Source: a virus | Direction: 5' to 3' (one strand) | Virus record (IMG/VR): IMGVR_UViG_3300030060_000818 | Coordinates: 1 to 35,627 of that record | DNA: 35,627 nt | Part shown: piece after piece, positions 8,450 through 17,148 of the stretch | How the letters are laid out: every line of letters starts with the position of its first letter | Position numbering within the stretch: position 1 is the stretch's first letter | Program-made: the position numbers and the translations under genes | The notes under the pieces: model-generated | What the model saw: only the letters and a program-made list of their open reading frames with translations | The model's database searches: none | What the model was told of the DNA's origin: nothing

Positions 8450-9169
8450 ATGGCTTATAATTTTCTTGGCTTAGTAAATGCAATGAACAGAAGATTGAAT
8501 GAGGTAGAACTTACCTCATCTAATTTTGCTTCAGCTATAGGTTTTTACTCACAAGCTAAAGATGCAGTTAATGCTTCTATTAGATACATAAATCAGTCAG
8601 AATACTTTTGGTCTTTCAATCATACTACAAAAGAACAAACATTAACTGCTAACACAAGCCGTTATGCTTTTCCCACAGATGCCAAAATAATTAACTTTAA
8701 TTCATTCCGTATTAAAGAGAATACTACATTAGGCAATTCCACCACACGTCTTACAGAAATTGTATATGAAGATTATCTAGATAGATATGTACAACAAGAG
8801 TATAGTTCATCTACTGGTCAAGGTATACCTAAACAGGTAGCACAAGCACCTGACTTAAAATATATTATGACACCAGAACCAGACAAAGCATATGAACTGG
8901 TGTATGAATATTATACTTTTCCATCAGATTTATCTGCAGCAACAGATGCCCCAACAATTCCAGAAAGATTTCAACACGTTATTGTAGATGGTGCAATGCA
9001 CTACGGTTATCTATTTAGAGGTAACACACAAGATGCAATGGTAATGAAACAAAAATTTGACGAAGGTATTAAGTATATGCGTTCACAACTTATAAATAGA
9101 ACGCCATATGTAAGGTCATATATGGTTACTAGTGGTACAGGTGGAGTAAGTACTGGTTTTAATATTTAA
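8450..9169 (+). CDS. Head-to-tail adaptor, tail tubular protein A-like (gp11-like)
   Basis: This 239-residue protein begins NFLGLVNAMNRRLNEVELTS, the start pattern of T7 gp11-like adaptor proteins. A helical N-terminal half (residues 1-55) is followed by a beta-rich region around residues 60-160 and a C-terminal helix bundle near 165-220. Adaptors of this type bind the portal ring and link it to the tail nozzle. The gene lies immediately upstream of the nozzle-like gene, the same order as gp11-gp12 in T7. The ribosome binding site (AAGGA) is good. Identification rests on the N-terminal pattern, size and order. Confidence 0.65.
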   Translation: MAYNFLGLVNAMNRRLNEVELTSSNFASAIGFYSQAKDAVNASIRYINQSEYFWSFNHTTKEQTLTANTSRYAFPTDAKIINFNSFRIKENTTLGNSTTRLTEIVYEDYLDRYVQQEYSSSTGQGIPKQVAQAPDLKYIMTPEPDKAYELVYEYYTFPSDLSAATDAPTIPERFQHVIVDGAMHYGYLFRGNTQDAMVMKQKFDEGIKYMRSQLINRTPYVRSYMVTSGTGGVSTGFNI

Positions 9170-9180
9170 AGGCTAACACA

Positions 9181-11157
9181 ATGGATGCATGGCAAACCTA
9201 TCCAGTTGAGTTTCGTGGTGGTCTTATAACAAATCTTTCCCCTCTGCAACAAGGTACAAATGCTCCGGGAAGTGCAAGAATACTACGTAACTTTGAACCA
9301 TCTGTTGAGGGTGGTTATAGACGGATTGAGGGATTTGATAAGTATGACAGTAATATCATTCCTCCATATGGCTCACCTGTAGTACATGGGGCTAGTCAAT
9401 CTGGAACAACATTAATAATAGCTGCAATACACACTACACCAGTTGTAGGTGATACTTTAGAAATAGCAGGAGTTAGTGGCACTTATACAATTGCATCTGG
9501 GGGTGTTAGTTTTGATGCTACAAACAATAGAGCTACATTAACTCTTTCAACCTCGTTAGCAAGTAGCCCTGCAAATGCAGCAGCTGTAACTTTTAAAACA
9601 ACAACATCTAGTTATTTGACTATAGGTGTTGCATCATGGGAAGACAGTGCAATTGTTTGCAAAAATGCTGACATATTTAAAACTGGTGGCAGTGGCTTTA
9701 CAAAGATTAATGTACCAGACTACGGCACTCCACTTGTAAATGCAGGTAGTCAAACTGGTAGCAGTCTAGCGATTGATGGTTTAGATTCTGCACCACAAGC
9801 AGGTGACGTATTTAAAGTTGCAGGTATAGACAAAGTATACACAGTTCTATCAAATGCCACAGTTTCATCAGGTGAAGCTACACTGTCAATTAATCCTGCA
9901 CTTGCAAGTAGTCCTGCTGATAACGCAGCAATTACTTTCTTATCAACAAGCAGAGAAGGTGCTAATAAAACTAGATTTGCTAAGTATAACTTTAATGGTA
10001 CAGAAAAAATTGCAATTGTTGATGGTTTGAATGAACCTGCACTTTATGACAACGCTACATTTACAGTTTTATTAGATGCACCTACAGACGTAATTGGTTC
10101 AACTTTTACAGCAGAATTTAAAAACCATTTATTCTTTGCTAAAGGTTCGACAGTAACATTTACTGCACCATATACAGATACAGACTTTTCAGCAGCAAAT
10201 GGTTCAGGAAGTATAAATGTTGGTGGTACAGTCACTGCACTAGCAGTATTTAGACAACAGCTAATTATCTTTACAGAGACTAGCATTCACCAGTTAGTAG
10301 GTAGTACCGTTGCAGACTTTAACCTACAGCCAATTACAAAAGACATTGGATGTATTGATTCAGACACTGTACAAGAAATAGGTGGTGACATAATGTTTCT
10401 TGGTCCTGATGGGTTAAGACTCGTTAGTGGAACAGACAGAATAGGAGACTTTGGACTAGCCGTAGTATCTAAAACAATTCAAGATACAATGACAAGTTTG
10501 GTTTCTGCTAATACGTCATTTACAAGTTGTGTAATTCGTGAAAAGTCACAGTATAGAATACTTGGTTATAACAATAATATTACACAAGAAAATGCTCAAG
10601 GTATATTGGCAACACAGTTTGCTCCTCAAGGTGGTGAGGGCATGGCTTGGGCAGAGACACGAGGTATAAGAGCTTACGTAGCAGACAGTAATTATAATCA
10701 GAATACAGAGGTAGTGCTGTTCTCAAACAACGATGGTTACTTATATCAAATGGAAAGTGGCAACTCATTTGATGGTTCAAATATTAAAACTACATTTGCT
10801 ACACCACATATAGCTATAGATGACCCACGTAGAAGAAAAACATTTTACAAAGTATTTTTGTACACTGACCCCCAAGGTAGTGTTGCATTTAATGTAAGTC
10901 TAAAACTAGACTTTGACGGTTCAGGTACTATTCAACCTGAACCACTTAGTATCTTAAATAATCAGGGAGTTGTTGGGTTTTTTGGTAGTGGCGTATTTGG
11001 TAGTACAAAATTTGGTGAAAAGTTACTTAAACTGTTTGAAGCACAAGTTGTAGGTTCAGGATTTACAGTATCATTTCAGTTTGATTCAGATAACACAAAC
11101 CCACCCTACTCAATAGATGCATTAACAGTTGAATATGGACTAAACGATAGAAAGTAA
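9181..11157 (+). CDS. Tail nozzle protein, tail tubular protein B-like (gp12-like), with duplicated inserted domain
   Basis: This 658-residue protein begins with a pattern typical of podovirus nozzle proteins: FRGGLITNLSP, then a conserved RNFEPSVEGGYRRIEGF (36-52). The rest is mostly beta strand, as expected for the beta-propeller that forms the tail tube end. Residues about 63-141 and 181-256 are two related copies of a beta domain. Each begins with GSPVV or GTPLV and holds a GDTLEIAGVSGTYT-like strand and an ASSPA(N/D) segment. They look like an inserted and duplicated surface domain. The gene follows the adaptor after 11 bp. Nozzle proteins carry the tail fibres, which are encoded next. 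Confidence 0.7.
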   Translation: MDAWQTYPVEFRGGLITNLSPLQQGTNAPGSARILRNFEPSVEGGYRRIEGFDKYDSNIIPPYGSPVVHGASQSGTTLIIAAIHTTPVVGDTLEIAGVSGTYTIASGGVSFDATNNRATLTLSTSLASSPANAAAVTFKTTTSSYLTIGVASWEDSAIVCKNADIFKTGGSGFTKINVPDYGTPLVNAGSQTGSSLAIDGLDSAPQAGDVFKVAGIDKVYTVLSNATVSSGEATLSINPALASSPADNAAITFLSTSREGANKTRFAKYNFNGTEKIAIVDGLNEPALYDNATFTVLLDAPTDVIGSTFTAEFKNHLFFAKGSTVTFTAPYTDTDFSAANGSGSINVGGTVTALAVFRQQLIIFTETSIHQLVGSTVADFNLQPITKDIGCIDSDTVQEIGGDIMFLGPDGLRLVSGTDRIGDFGLAVVSKTIQDTMTSLVSANTSFTSCVIREKSQYRILGYNNNITQENAQGILATQFAPQGGEGMAWAETRGIRAYVADSNYNQNTEVVLFSNNDGYLYQMESGNSFDGSNIKTTFATPHIAIDDPRRRKTFYKVFLYTDPQGSVAFNVSLKLDFDGSGTIQPEPLSILNNQGVVGFFGSGVFGSTKFGEKLLKLFEAQVVGSGFTVSFQFDSDNTNPPYSIDALTVEYGLNDRK

Positions 11158-11162
11158 AAATT

Positions 11163-13148
11163 ATGGGAACAGGCTACAGTAGAACCGATACCAGTAATAA
11201 TATTGCTGATGGTAACATTATAAACGCTTCTGACTTTGATGGTGAATATGATGCCATTGAAGCTGCCTTTAACAGTAGTTCAGGACACACACATGATGGC
11301 ACATCAGCCGAAGGTGGTCCTGTCACTGTGCTTGGACCTGCTCAAGATTTTGTAGCAAGCACTTCAGAGATAAAACCTAAATCAAATAACACACTAGATA
11401 TTGGTACAACATCGTTAAAGTTTAAAGATATGTTCCTAGCAGGTACAGCTAATCTTGTAAACGTAACTACTACAGGTGATGTTACTTTAACAGGTGCAGC
11501 AAACAATATTGTGTTTGATGCCAGTGACAATGCACTAGAGTTTGCAGATAGTGCTAAAGCTACTTTTGGTGCAGATGCAGATTTACAAATTTTTCACGAT
11601 GCATCAAATAGTATTATCAGAGATTCAGGCACAGGTAAACTAGCATTAGACGGTAGCACAGTTGAAGTCAGAAAGAATGATGGCTCAGAGGTTATGGCAC
11701 AATTCGTAGAGGATGGTGCTGTAAGTTTATATCATGACAATTCTGTTAAACTAGCAACAACAGCAACAGGTGTTACTGTTACTGGTAGTATTGCTATGGA
11801 CGGTTTAAGTTTAGGAGACAATGAAAAAGTTCAACTTGGTGCAGGAACAGACCTTGAATTATACCACGATGGCACAGACAGTATTATAGAAAACAATACA
11901 GGTGAGTTATTTATTCAAGGTAATAATATAACTCTACGTAGTGATACAAGCACTGAAACTTTTATTGCTATGGATAAAGATGGTGCAGTAGAACTTTATC
12001 ACGATAATAGTAAAAAACTTGATACTGATTCTGCAGGTATTAATGTTACTGGTCAAATTGATGTTAGTACAAATGTTAATATCACAGGTGATTTAGATGT
12101 AGGTGATGATGTAAGTCTATCATCAGATGCCGCAATAATTAATCTTGGAGCAGATAGTGAAGTAAATATAACACATGTAGCAGATACAGGTGTCACTCTT
12201 AACGTAGAAAACAGCACTACAAATGCTGTCACTGACCTACTCAAACTGCAAGTACAAAGCAGTGGCACACCTGCCGTGGGCATTGGTACTGGTATTGAGT
12301 TTTCTACTGAGACTGCAGCAGGTACACTTGAGACAGGTGGTGTCATTGAGTCTGTAACAACTGGTATTACACCTACCTCTGAAGAGTTTGACATGGTATT
12401 TAAAACTATGTCAAGTGGTGCTACTGCAGCAGAAAGACTAAAGTTAAACGGTAGTGGTGCTACTATTGGTAACATCAATCTTAATGCTAACGCTATTATT
12501 AGCACTAACACTAATGGTAATCTTGCTCTCACTCCAAATGGCACTGGTGATGTTCAGCTTGATGCTGACACAGTGCGTGTTGGTGACAATAATGCTAATG
12601 CAACAATTACCACAAATGGTACAGGTGACTTAACATTAAGTACTAATGCAGGTACAAATTCTGGGGTAATTACGATTGCTGATGGTGCTGATGGCAATAT
12701 TGCACTCACACCTAATGGCACTGGTGAAGTTGACATCACTAAAGTAGACATTGATAGTGGGGCTATTGATGGTGTAACACTAGGTACTAACTCTGCTATC
12801 ACTCAGGCTGTTATTGATAATATTAATATTAATGGTGCAACTATTGGTCACACAGATGATACAGACCTAATAACATTAGCAGATGGTGTAGTCACCGTAG
12901 CAGGTGAAGTCTCTATGACAACACTTGACATTGGTGGCACTAATGTATCTGCAGACGCAGGTGAACTAAATTTACTAGATGGAGGTACATCTGTTGGTGG
13001 TTCTATAACCGTAGCTGATAGTGATGGTATAATTATCAATGATGGTGGAACGATGAAGACTATTCCTGCGTCTGATATTAAAACATATGCTGCATCTGCA
13101 TCTGCAACAACAGATGATGCAACGGCTCTTGCTATAGCGTTAGGATAA
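11163..13148 (+). CDS. Major tail fibre protein with repeated beta segments
   Basis: This 661-residue fibre protein has an N-terminal segment near residues 15-45 (ADGNIINASDFDGEYDAIEA) followed by GHTHDG, a common start for fibre proteins that attach to the tail. The body is built from degenerate repeats: DLQIFHDASNSIIRD and DLELYHDGTDSIIEN, VSLYHDNSVKLAT and VELYHDNSKKLDT, and NGNLALTPNGTGDV with NIALTPNGTGEV. This is typical of trimeric beta-helical or beta-prism fibres. The C-terminus lacks an S74 chaperone, which is present four genes later in a separate protein. Upstream of the ATG there is little ribosome binding site, so translation may depend on the nozzle gene stop 6 bp before it. 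Receptor binding is inferred. Confidence 0.75.
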   Translation: MGTGYSRTDTSNNIADGNIINASDFDGEYDAIEAAFNSSSGHTHDGTSAEGGPVTVLGPAQDFVASTSEIKPKSNNTLDIGTTSLKFKDMFLAGTANLVNVTTTGDVTLTGAANNIVFDASDNALEFADSAKATFGADADLQIFHDASNSIIRDSGTGKLALDGSTVEVRKNDGSEVMAQFVEDGAVSLYHDNSVKLATTATGVTVTGSIAMDGLSLGDNEKVQLGAGTDLELYHDGTDSIIENNTGELFIQGNNITLRSDTSTETFIAMDKDGAVELYHDNSKKLDTDSAGINVTGQIDVSTNVNITGDLDVGDDVSLSSDAAIINLGADSEVNITHVADTGVTLNVENSTTNAVTDLLKLQVQSSGTPAVGIGTGIEFSTETAAGTLETGGVIESVTTGITPTSEEFDMVFKTMSSGATAAERLKLNGSGATIGNINLNANAIISTNTNGNLALTPNGTGDVQLDADTVRVGDNNANATITTNGTGDLTLSTNAGTNSGVITIADGADGNIALTPNGTGEVDITKVDIDSGAIDGVTLGTNSAITQAVIDNININGATIGHTDDTDLITLADGVVTVAGEVSMTTLDIGGTNVSADAGELNLLDGGTSVGGSITVADSDGIIINDGGTMKTIPASDIKTYAASASATTDDATALAIALG

Positions 13149-13160
13149 AGGAGAAATAAT

Positions 13161-13520
13161 ATGGCAAATACATTTAAGGTAGTAAGTCACGATGTCATGC
13201 CTGCATCTGCTAGTACGCCAGAAGACTTATATACTGTACCCGGAAGTACAACGACTGTGGTTATTGGTTTGATGCTAGCCAATATTCATACTGCACAAGT
13301 AACAGCATCAGTAAAATTAGTATCAACAACATCTGGTGGTGGTCGAACAGAAACTAATACAACAACATTTTTGGCTAAGAATGTTCCTATTGCTGTAGGA
13401 GAAAGTATAAATGTGTTAGCAGGTGGAAAAGTTGTTTTAGAAACTGGCGATAAAATTCAGATAGATTGTTCCGTTTCAGATAAAGTATCGGTCACTATGA
13501 GCATAATGGAGATAACCTAA
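13161..13520 (+). CDS. Small fibre-associated protein
   Basis: This is a 119-residue beta-rich protein (ATG with AAGGAG upstream). Its pattern, a strand ending in VVIGLMLANIHTAQVTASV and a C-terminal NVLAGGKVVLETGDKI, recurs in small tail-associated proteins of marine cyanophages and podoviruses. It is probably a tail-fibre accessory or a fibre-cap component. The stop overlaps the next start as TAATG, which suggests coupling. Confidence 0.55.
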   Translation: MANTFKVVSHDVMPASASTPEDLYTVPGSTTTVVIGLMLANIHTAQVTASVKLVSTTSGGGRTETNTTTFLAKNVPIAVGESINVLAGGKVVLETGDKIQIDCSVSDKVSVTMSIMEIT

Positions 13521-13705
13521 TGTCAGAGCATAGCATAGGAAAAAAAGGCGATGACACAAGCTATGAGCCAGTTATTCGCCAAACAGAAAACACAATTAGT
13601 AATTCATTGACCATAGACGCAACTAATAATGCTGTTGCTGCAGGTCCAATAACAATAGGTAGCAGTGCAACCGTGACTGTATCTGGGGTATTGGTGATAG
13701 TATGA
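13520..13705 (+). CDS. Short tail-fibre-like protein
   Basis: This 61-residue frame starts at a TAATG overlap and ends overlapping the next gene by ATGA. The second half (GPITIGSSATVTVSGVLVIV) is a beta segment of the kind that ends tail-fibre repeats in marine phages. It could be a separate small fibre piece, or the detached N-terminus of what is elsewhere one longer fibre with the following genes. No frameshift signal is obvious. The overlaps on both sides support translation. Confidence 0.5.
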   Translation: MSEHSIGKKGDDTSYEPVIRQTENTISNSLTIDATNNAVAAGPITIGSSATVTVSGVLVIV

Positions 13706-14223
13706 GTACATTGCAAGTCAATACAGTACAAGTCGATACACTACAAGGTAAGACTACAGCAGGAACTGTGGCTATGCCAGCAGGTCATGTTATTCAAACA
13801 CACTTTCATACTTTTACGGATATAACAACAGAAACAAATAGTTCTTATGTTGATGTGGGTGGTTCTTCATTTACATTTACACCAAAACTTGCATCAAGTC
13901 TTTTACATATCAGTTACTCTGTTCATGCTTATATTTTTAGAAGTAGTGATGATAATGGTGGCTCTGTAGATATTAATGTTGATGGTTCTAATATTTCAGC
14001 ATCTGGAGATGCTAGAGAAATGATGATTACCATTGGTGGTGCATCATCAATAGCTGTTTTTAATAGATTACATAAAGAAGTTACTGTAAGTGCAACAAAC
14101 ACAAACGCAAAAACAATAAAACTACAAATGCAAAATTTTGCGAGTTTTCATAGTGGGGGATTTAGAATTAATGATGGTAATAACTACACAAGTTCAATTA
14201 AAGTACAGGAGATAGCTCAATGA
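13702..14223 (+). CDS. Tail-fibre protein (distal, C1q-like beta domain)
   Basis: This 173-residue protein begins with STLQVNTVQVDTLQG and then TAGTVAMPAGHVIQ, a short repeat-rich N-terminus seen in marine phage fibres. It is followed by a beta-rich domain of about 130 residues containing SYVDVGGSSFTFTPK. That domain layout resembles a jelly-roll receptor-binding tip, but no fold can be proved here. The gene overlaps both neighbours by ATGA, so it is coupled to them. It is probably a host-recognition component. Confidence 0.55.
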   Translation: MSTLQVNTVQVDTLQGKTTAGTVAMPAGHVIQTHFHTFTDITTETNSSYVDVGGSSFTFTPKLASSLLHISYSVHAYIFRSSDDNGGSVDINVDGSNISASGDAREMMITIGGASSIAVFNRLHKEVTVSATNTNAKTIKLQMQNFASFHSGGFRINDGNNYTSSIKVQEIAQ

Positions 14224-14636
14224 AAATAGATATATCAGCTGCACTATTTGCATTAGGTATTAAAGAGTGGGTTCTACGAGGAGAGCCTACAACAGAAGAT
14301 GAGTTTAACCAAATGTTTCGCAAAATTACAGGAGCAGATAAAAATAATTCAGCCATTGAAAGTGCAGACCCAAAGGACTTTGGAACGACATGGAAAGCAG
14401 TAAGCGATAAAAAGAAAGCGTTGGAAGATGCAGAGCCAATGCGATTGCTTAGAGTGAAACGTAATGGGTTGCTTGCCGAAACAGATTGGATGGCAAATTC
14501 TGATGTAACTCTTGCAGATAACTGGAAGACCTATCGACAACAGCTTAGAGATTTACCAGATGGTGCATCACCAAAGCTATCAAGTAATGGATCGCTTGAT
14601 ATGTCCTCAGTAACCTTCCCAACAAAACCGAGTTAG
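14220..14636 (+). CDS. Tail assembly chaperone-like protein (Phage_tail_APC type)
   Basis: This 138-residue protein has a C-terminal block (about 74-115) with RVKRNGLLAETDW, then NWKTYRQQLRDLP. This is the characteristic pattern of the phage tail assembly chaperone domain (PF16778) and related fibre assembly proteins. Such proteins help fold or join fibre subunits. The N-terminal half (residues 1-70) is helical and I do not recognise it. It lies between fibre genes and overlaps the upstream fibre gene by ATGA, which fits an assembly helper. The domain call is good. Whether it ends up in the virion is unknown. Confidence 0.65.
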   Translation: MKIDISAALFALGIKEWVLRGEPTTEDEFNQMFRKITGADKNNSAIESADPKDFGTTWKAVSDKKKALEDAEPMRLLRVKRNGLLAETDWMANSDVTLADNWKTYRQQLRDLPDGASPKLSSNGSLDMSSVTFPTKPS

Positions 14637-14645
14637 GAGTAAAAC

Positions 14646-15542
14646 ATGGTTAGCAAAATAGAAGTCGATACAGTAGTCAATCAGAGTGGCGACCAAGATA
14701 GTGGGTTAGATTTATCTACAAATGATGTAGTCGCTGTAAAAACAGCTAACACAGAACGTATGAGAGTTGATGCAAATGGGCGAGTTGGTATTGGTACAAC
14801 GGATATTGATGCACCTTTAGATATAGTCAATGCAAGCACTAAATACATTAGAATTTCTGATACTGTAAGCGATAGCACAAATAAATCTGGTGGTCTTGCT
14901 ATTAGACACAAAACTAATTCAGAGGAAGACTTTAATATTATAAACGGCATATGTGGTGGTAGTAGTAATATTGTAAATATTGGTGGTTCTGATTTTATTG
15001 GAAACTTAAATTGTGCTACCGACATAGCATTTTTTACAGGAGCTAACCAAACTACCCTTAACGGTACATCTCGTATGTCAATCAACAGTAGTGGTGCTGT
15101 TGCTGTAGCAGGTGCATTATCAAAAGGTTCTGGTTCTTTTAAGATTGACCATCCTCTTGAGTCTAAAAAAGACACACATTATCTAGTACACTCATTTATA
15201 GAAGGACCACAAGCAGACTTAATCTATAGAGGTAAAGCAACCTTATCATCAGGAACAGCTACTGTAAATATAGATACAGTAAGTGGAATGACCAGTGGAA
15301 CTTTTGTAGCGTTAAACACAAATGTGCAATGTTTTACAAATAATGAAAGTGGTTGGACAGCAGTTAAAGGTTCAGTAAGTGGTAACACTTTAACAATTAC
15401 AGCACAAGATAACTCTTGCACAGATACAATATCATGGATGGTTATTGGTGAAAGACAAGACCCACACATCAAAGATAGTAACACGGATTGGACTGACAGT
15501 GATGGTAAAGTTATTGTTGAACCAAAGAAAGAGAGTGAGTAA
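14646..15542 (+). CDS. Tail-fibre protein, paralogue A
   Basis: This 298-residue fibre protein starts with KIEVDTVVNQSGDQDSGLDL and continues LSTNDVVAVKTANTERMRVD, followed by GRVGIGTT, a beta-repeat N-terminus shared with the next gene. The middle is beta-rich. The C-terminal part (about 170-290) contains a compact domain with ESKKDTHYLVHSFIEGPQAD, which looks like a globular tip. The ribosome binding site is GGAG nine bases before the ATG, and the end overlaps the next start as TAATG. It probably forms part of the fibre tip or an alternative fibre. Confidence 0.6.
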   Translation: MVSKIEVDTVVNQSGDQDSGLDLSTNDVVAVKTANTERMRVDANGRVGIGTTDIDAPLDIVNASTKYIRISDTVSDSTNKSGGLAIRHKTNSEEDFNIINGICGGSSNIVNIGGSDFIGNLNCATDIAFFTGANQTTLNGTSRMSINSSGAVAVAGALSKGSGSFKIDHPLESKKDTHYLVHSFIEGPQADLIYRGKATLSSGTATVNIDTVSGMTSGTFVALNTNVQCFTNNESGWTAVKGSVSGNTLTITAQDNSCTDTISWMVIGERQDPHIKDSNTDWTDSDGKVIVEPKKESE

Positions 15543-16249
15543 TGACATCAACATTAAGAGTAGATACAATCGTCAATGAAGGGGGAGATAATGACTCAGG
15601 TATTGACCTAAGTACAAATGACAAAGTAGCCATAAAAATAGCAGACAGTGAAGTAGCTACTGTAGACACATCAGGTGTGGTTTTTAATGATGGCTCTGTT
15701 GATAGAGACTTTCGTGTAGAATCTAACGGCAATGCAAACATGATTTTTGTAGACGGTGGTAATGATACTGCATATGTGGGAGGTTCTACAGATTATAATG
15801 GCACACTAAACGTAGCAGGAGATGGTGTGGGTGTTGGAAACTCTGACTCATCTTATAGAAGAATGTATTGGAATGTAAGTAATACAGATATGCGTTTTTG
15901 GAACGGAACTAATGAAGCTATTATAAATGACTCAGGTGCATTCACAGATGCTTCAGATGAAAAACTTAAAAAAGACATTGCTGATATTACCTATGGCATT
16001 GACGTAATAAAAGCATTAAAGCCTAGAAAATATAAAATGAAAGATACAGATAAAGAGCAGGTGGGTTTTATAGCACAAGAAGTAGAAGCACACGTACCAG
16101 AGGTTATTACAACAGGCACAAATCCAAATGGTATAGAACAAAAAGGTTTATCATATGGACAACTTACATCTGTTCTTACAAAAGCATTACAAGAAGCAGT
16201 GGCTAAAATAGAAACACTTGAAGCTGAAGTAGCGAAGCTTAAAGGATAA
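15542..16249 (+). CDS. Tail-fibre protein with C-terminal S74 auto-processing chaperone
   Basis: This 235-residue protein has two parts. Residues 1-130 are beta-repeat fibre sequence that begins like the preceding gene (RVDTIVNEGGDNDSGIDL). Residues about 136-235 form an intramolecular chaperone (Peptidase_S74). The catalytic pair is probably S138 and K143 in DASDEKLKKDI, matching the Ser-Lys spacing known in endosialidase fibres, with cleavage just before the serine. EQVGFIAQEVE is the next conserved block, and the C-terminal helix (about 208-235) is a trimeric coiled coil. The chaperone drives trimer folding and then cuts itself off, leaving a mature fibre of roughly 137 residues. The stop overlaps the next start. 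Confidence 0.8.
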   Translation: MTSTLRVDTIVNEGGDNDSGIDLSTNDKVAIKIADSEVATVDTSGVVFNDGSVDRDFRVESNGNANMIFVDGGNDTAYVGGSTDYNGTLNVAGDGVGVGNSDSSYRRMYWNVSNTDMRFWNGTNEAIINDSGAFTDASDEKLKKDIADITYGIDVIKALKPRKYKMKDTDKEQVGFIAQEVEAHVPEVITTGTNPNGIEQKGLSYGQLTSVLTKALQEAVAKIETLEAEVAKLKG

Positions 16250-16743
16250 TGTTCGACCCAATCACCATTTCTGCTGCCGTAGCTACAGCAAGCACAGCCT
16301 TTAATGGAATTAAAAGGGCATTTGCAGCAGGACGAGACTTGGAAGCAATGTCACAAGACTTGTCACGGTGGATGGGAGCAGTCAGTGATGTAGACAACGC
16401 ACATAAGTCAGCCAAGAATCCATCAATGCTACGTAAGGTCTTTGGTGGTGGTAGTATAGAACAAGAAGCCATCGAAGCATTTACTGCTAAGAAAAAGTTA
16501 GAAGAACAACGCTATGAGCTAAAACAGTTTTTGATGTTTACCCACGGAAGTAAGTCATGGGACGATTTACTAGCAATGGAAGGGCAGATACGCAAGAGAA
16601 GACAGAAAGAAGTATATGACAAACAAGTGTTCAGAGAGAAAGTTATAACATATGTCGTATTGGCAGTGGTTCTTGTTATTGGTACTGGTGTTTTGGGTGG
16701 GTTTGTATACGGTCTTATGGGGTTTGACAGAGGGTGGTGGTAA
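16249..16743 (+). CDS. Membrane protein with C-terminal transmembrane helix, possible lysis role
   Basis: This is a 164-residue protein. Residues 1-125 are helical and charged with a predicted coiled coil around 70-125, and residues about 133-156 (VITYVVLAVVLVIGTGVLGG) form one transmembrane helix. A short tail (FDRGWW) follows. I do not recognise a named family, although very similar proteins are common in marine phage sequences. It lies between the fibres and the ejection proteins and directly before two more small membrane proteins, a usual place for lysis genes. The last 92 nt also encode the membrane segment of the next gene in another frame. It could be a holin or spanin-like protein, or a virion membrane protein; none of these is proved. 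Confidence 0.6.
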   Translation: MFDPITISAAVATASTAFNGIKRAFAAGRDLEAMSQDLSRWMGAVSDVDNAHKSAKNPSMLRKVFGGGSIEQEAIEAFTAKKKLEEQRYELKQFLMFTHGSKSWDDLLAMEGQIRKRRQKEVYDKQVFREKVITYVVLAVVLVIGTGVLGGFVYGLMGFDRGWW

Positions 16744-17146
16744 CGGTGGGTATCACACAAGAGATAAATGTGTACGTAAACAAGGTGGACAAGAGACTTT
16801 TGAATGGATTTGTGTAAACAAACATGGTATAATACAGGTAGCACAATCCGATAATATTAAAAACTGTTACACCTGTTTTCTCAAGAAGTTCAGTGATTGG
16901 ACTTGGGAGCAAGAAAAAAGACTAGGCAAACGTGAAGACCCAAAGTATATCACATGCCGTAGATACAAAAGAAAGACAGCCAAGAACGGACAGCAAGTGT
17001 GCTTGTACAAGGGGGCAAATAATACATATACGCTAGTGGTTGAAGGTCAGTGTCCAACAGAGTATCGTTGCAAATATGACCCACATGGATCTGAACCCAA
17101 TATAGATAGTGTAGTAGATTCACTGAATGATAGTTTTAAGAAATAA
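16652..17146 (+). CDS. Cysteine-rich, membrane-anchored protein
   Basis: This 164-residue protein has an N-terminal hydrophobic helix (about 5-25, FLLLVLVFWVGLYTVLWG) and then a soluble domain with eight cysteines at 40, 54, 72, 75, 102, 117, 134 and 140. That number suggests disulfides in the periplasm. The helix is probably an uncleaved anchor, since no small-residue cleavage site is obvious. The first 92 nt overlap the end of the preceding gene in the +1 frame, and the upstream AGAGAG is only a weak ribosome binding site, so an internal start downstream is possible. The frame over the non-overlapped part is convincing. The function is unknown; the neighbours suggest a role in lysis or in the envelope. 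Confidence 0.6.
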   Translation: MSYWQWFLLLVLVFWVGLYTVLWGLTEGGGNGGYHTRDKCVRKQGGQETFEWICVNKHGIIQVAQSDNIKNCYTCFLKKFSDWTWEQEKRLGKREDPKYITCRRYKRKTAKNGQQVCLYKGANNTYTLVVEGQCPTEYRCKYDPHGSEPNIDSVVDSLNDSFKK

Positions 17147-17148
17147 AT

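Noticed and set aside
12053-13039. Several long minus-strand frames opposite the major tail fibre
   Set aside because: The repetitive Thr, Gly, Asp and Ala codons of the fibre avoid stops on the other strand. The predicted products are Val/Pro/Ser-rich and have no start signals.
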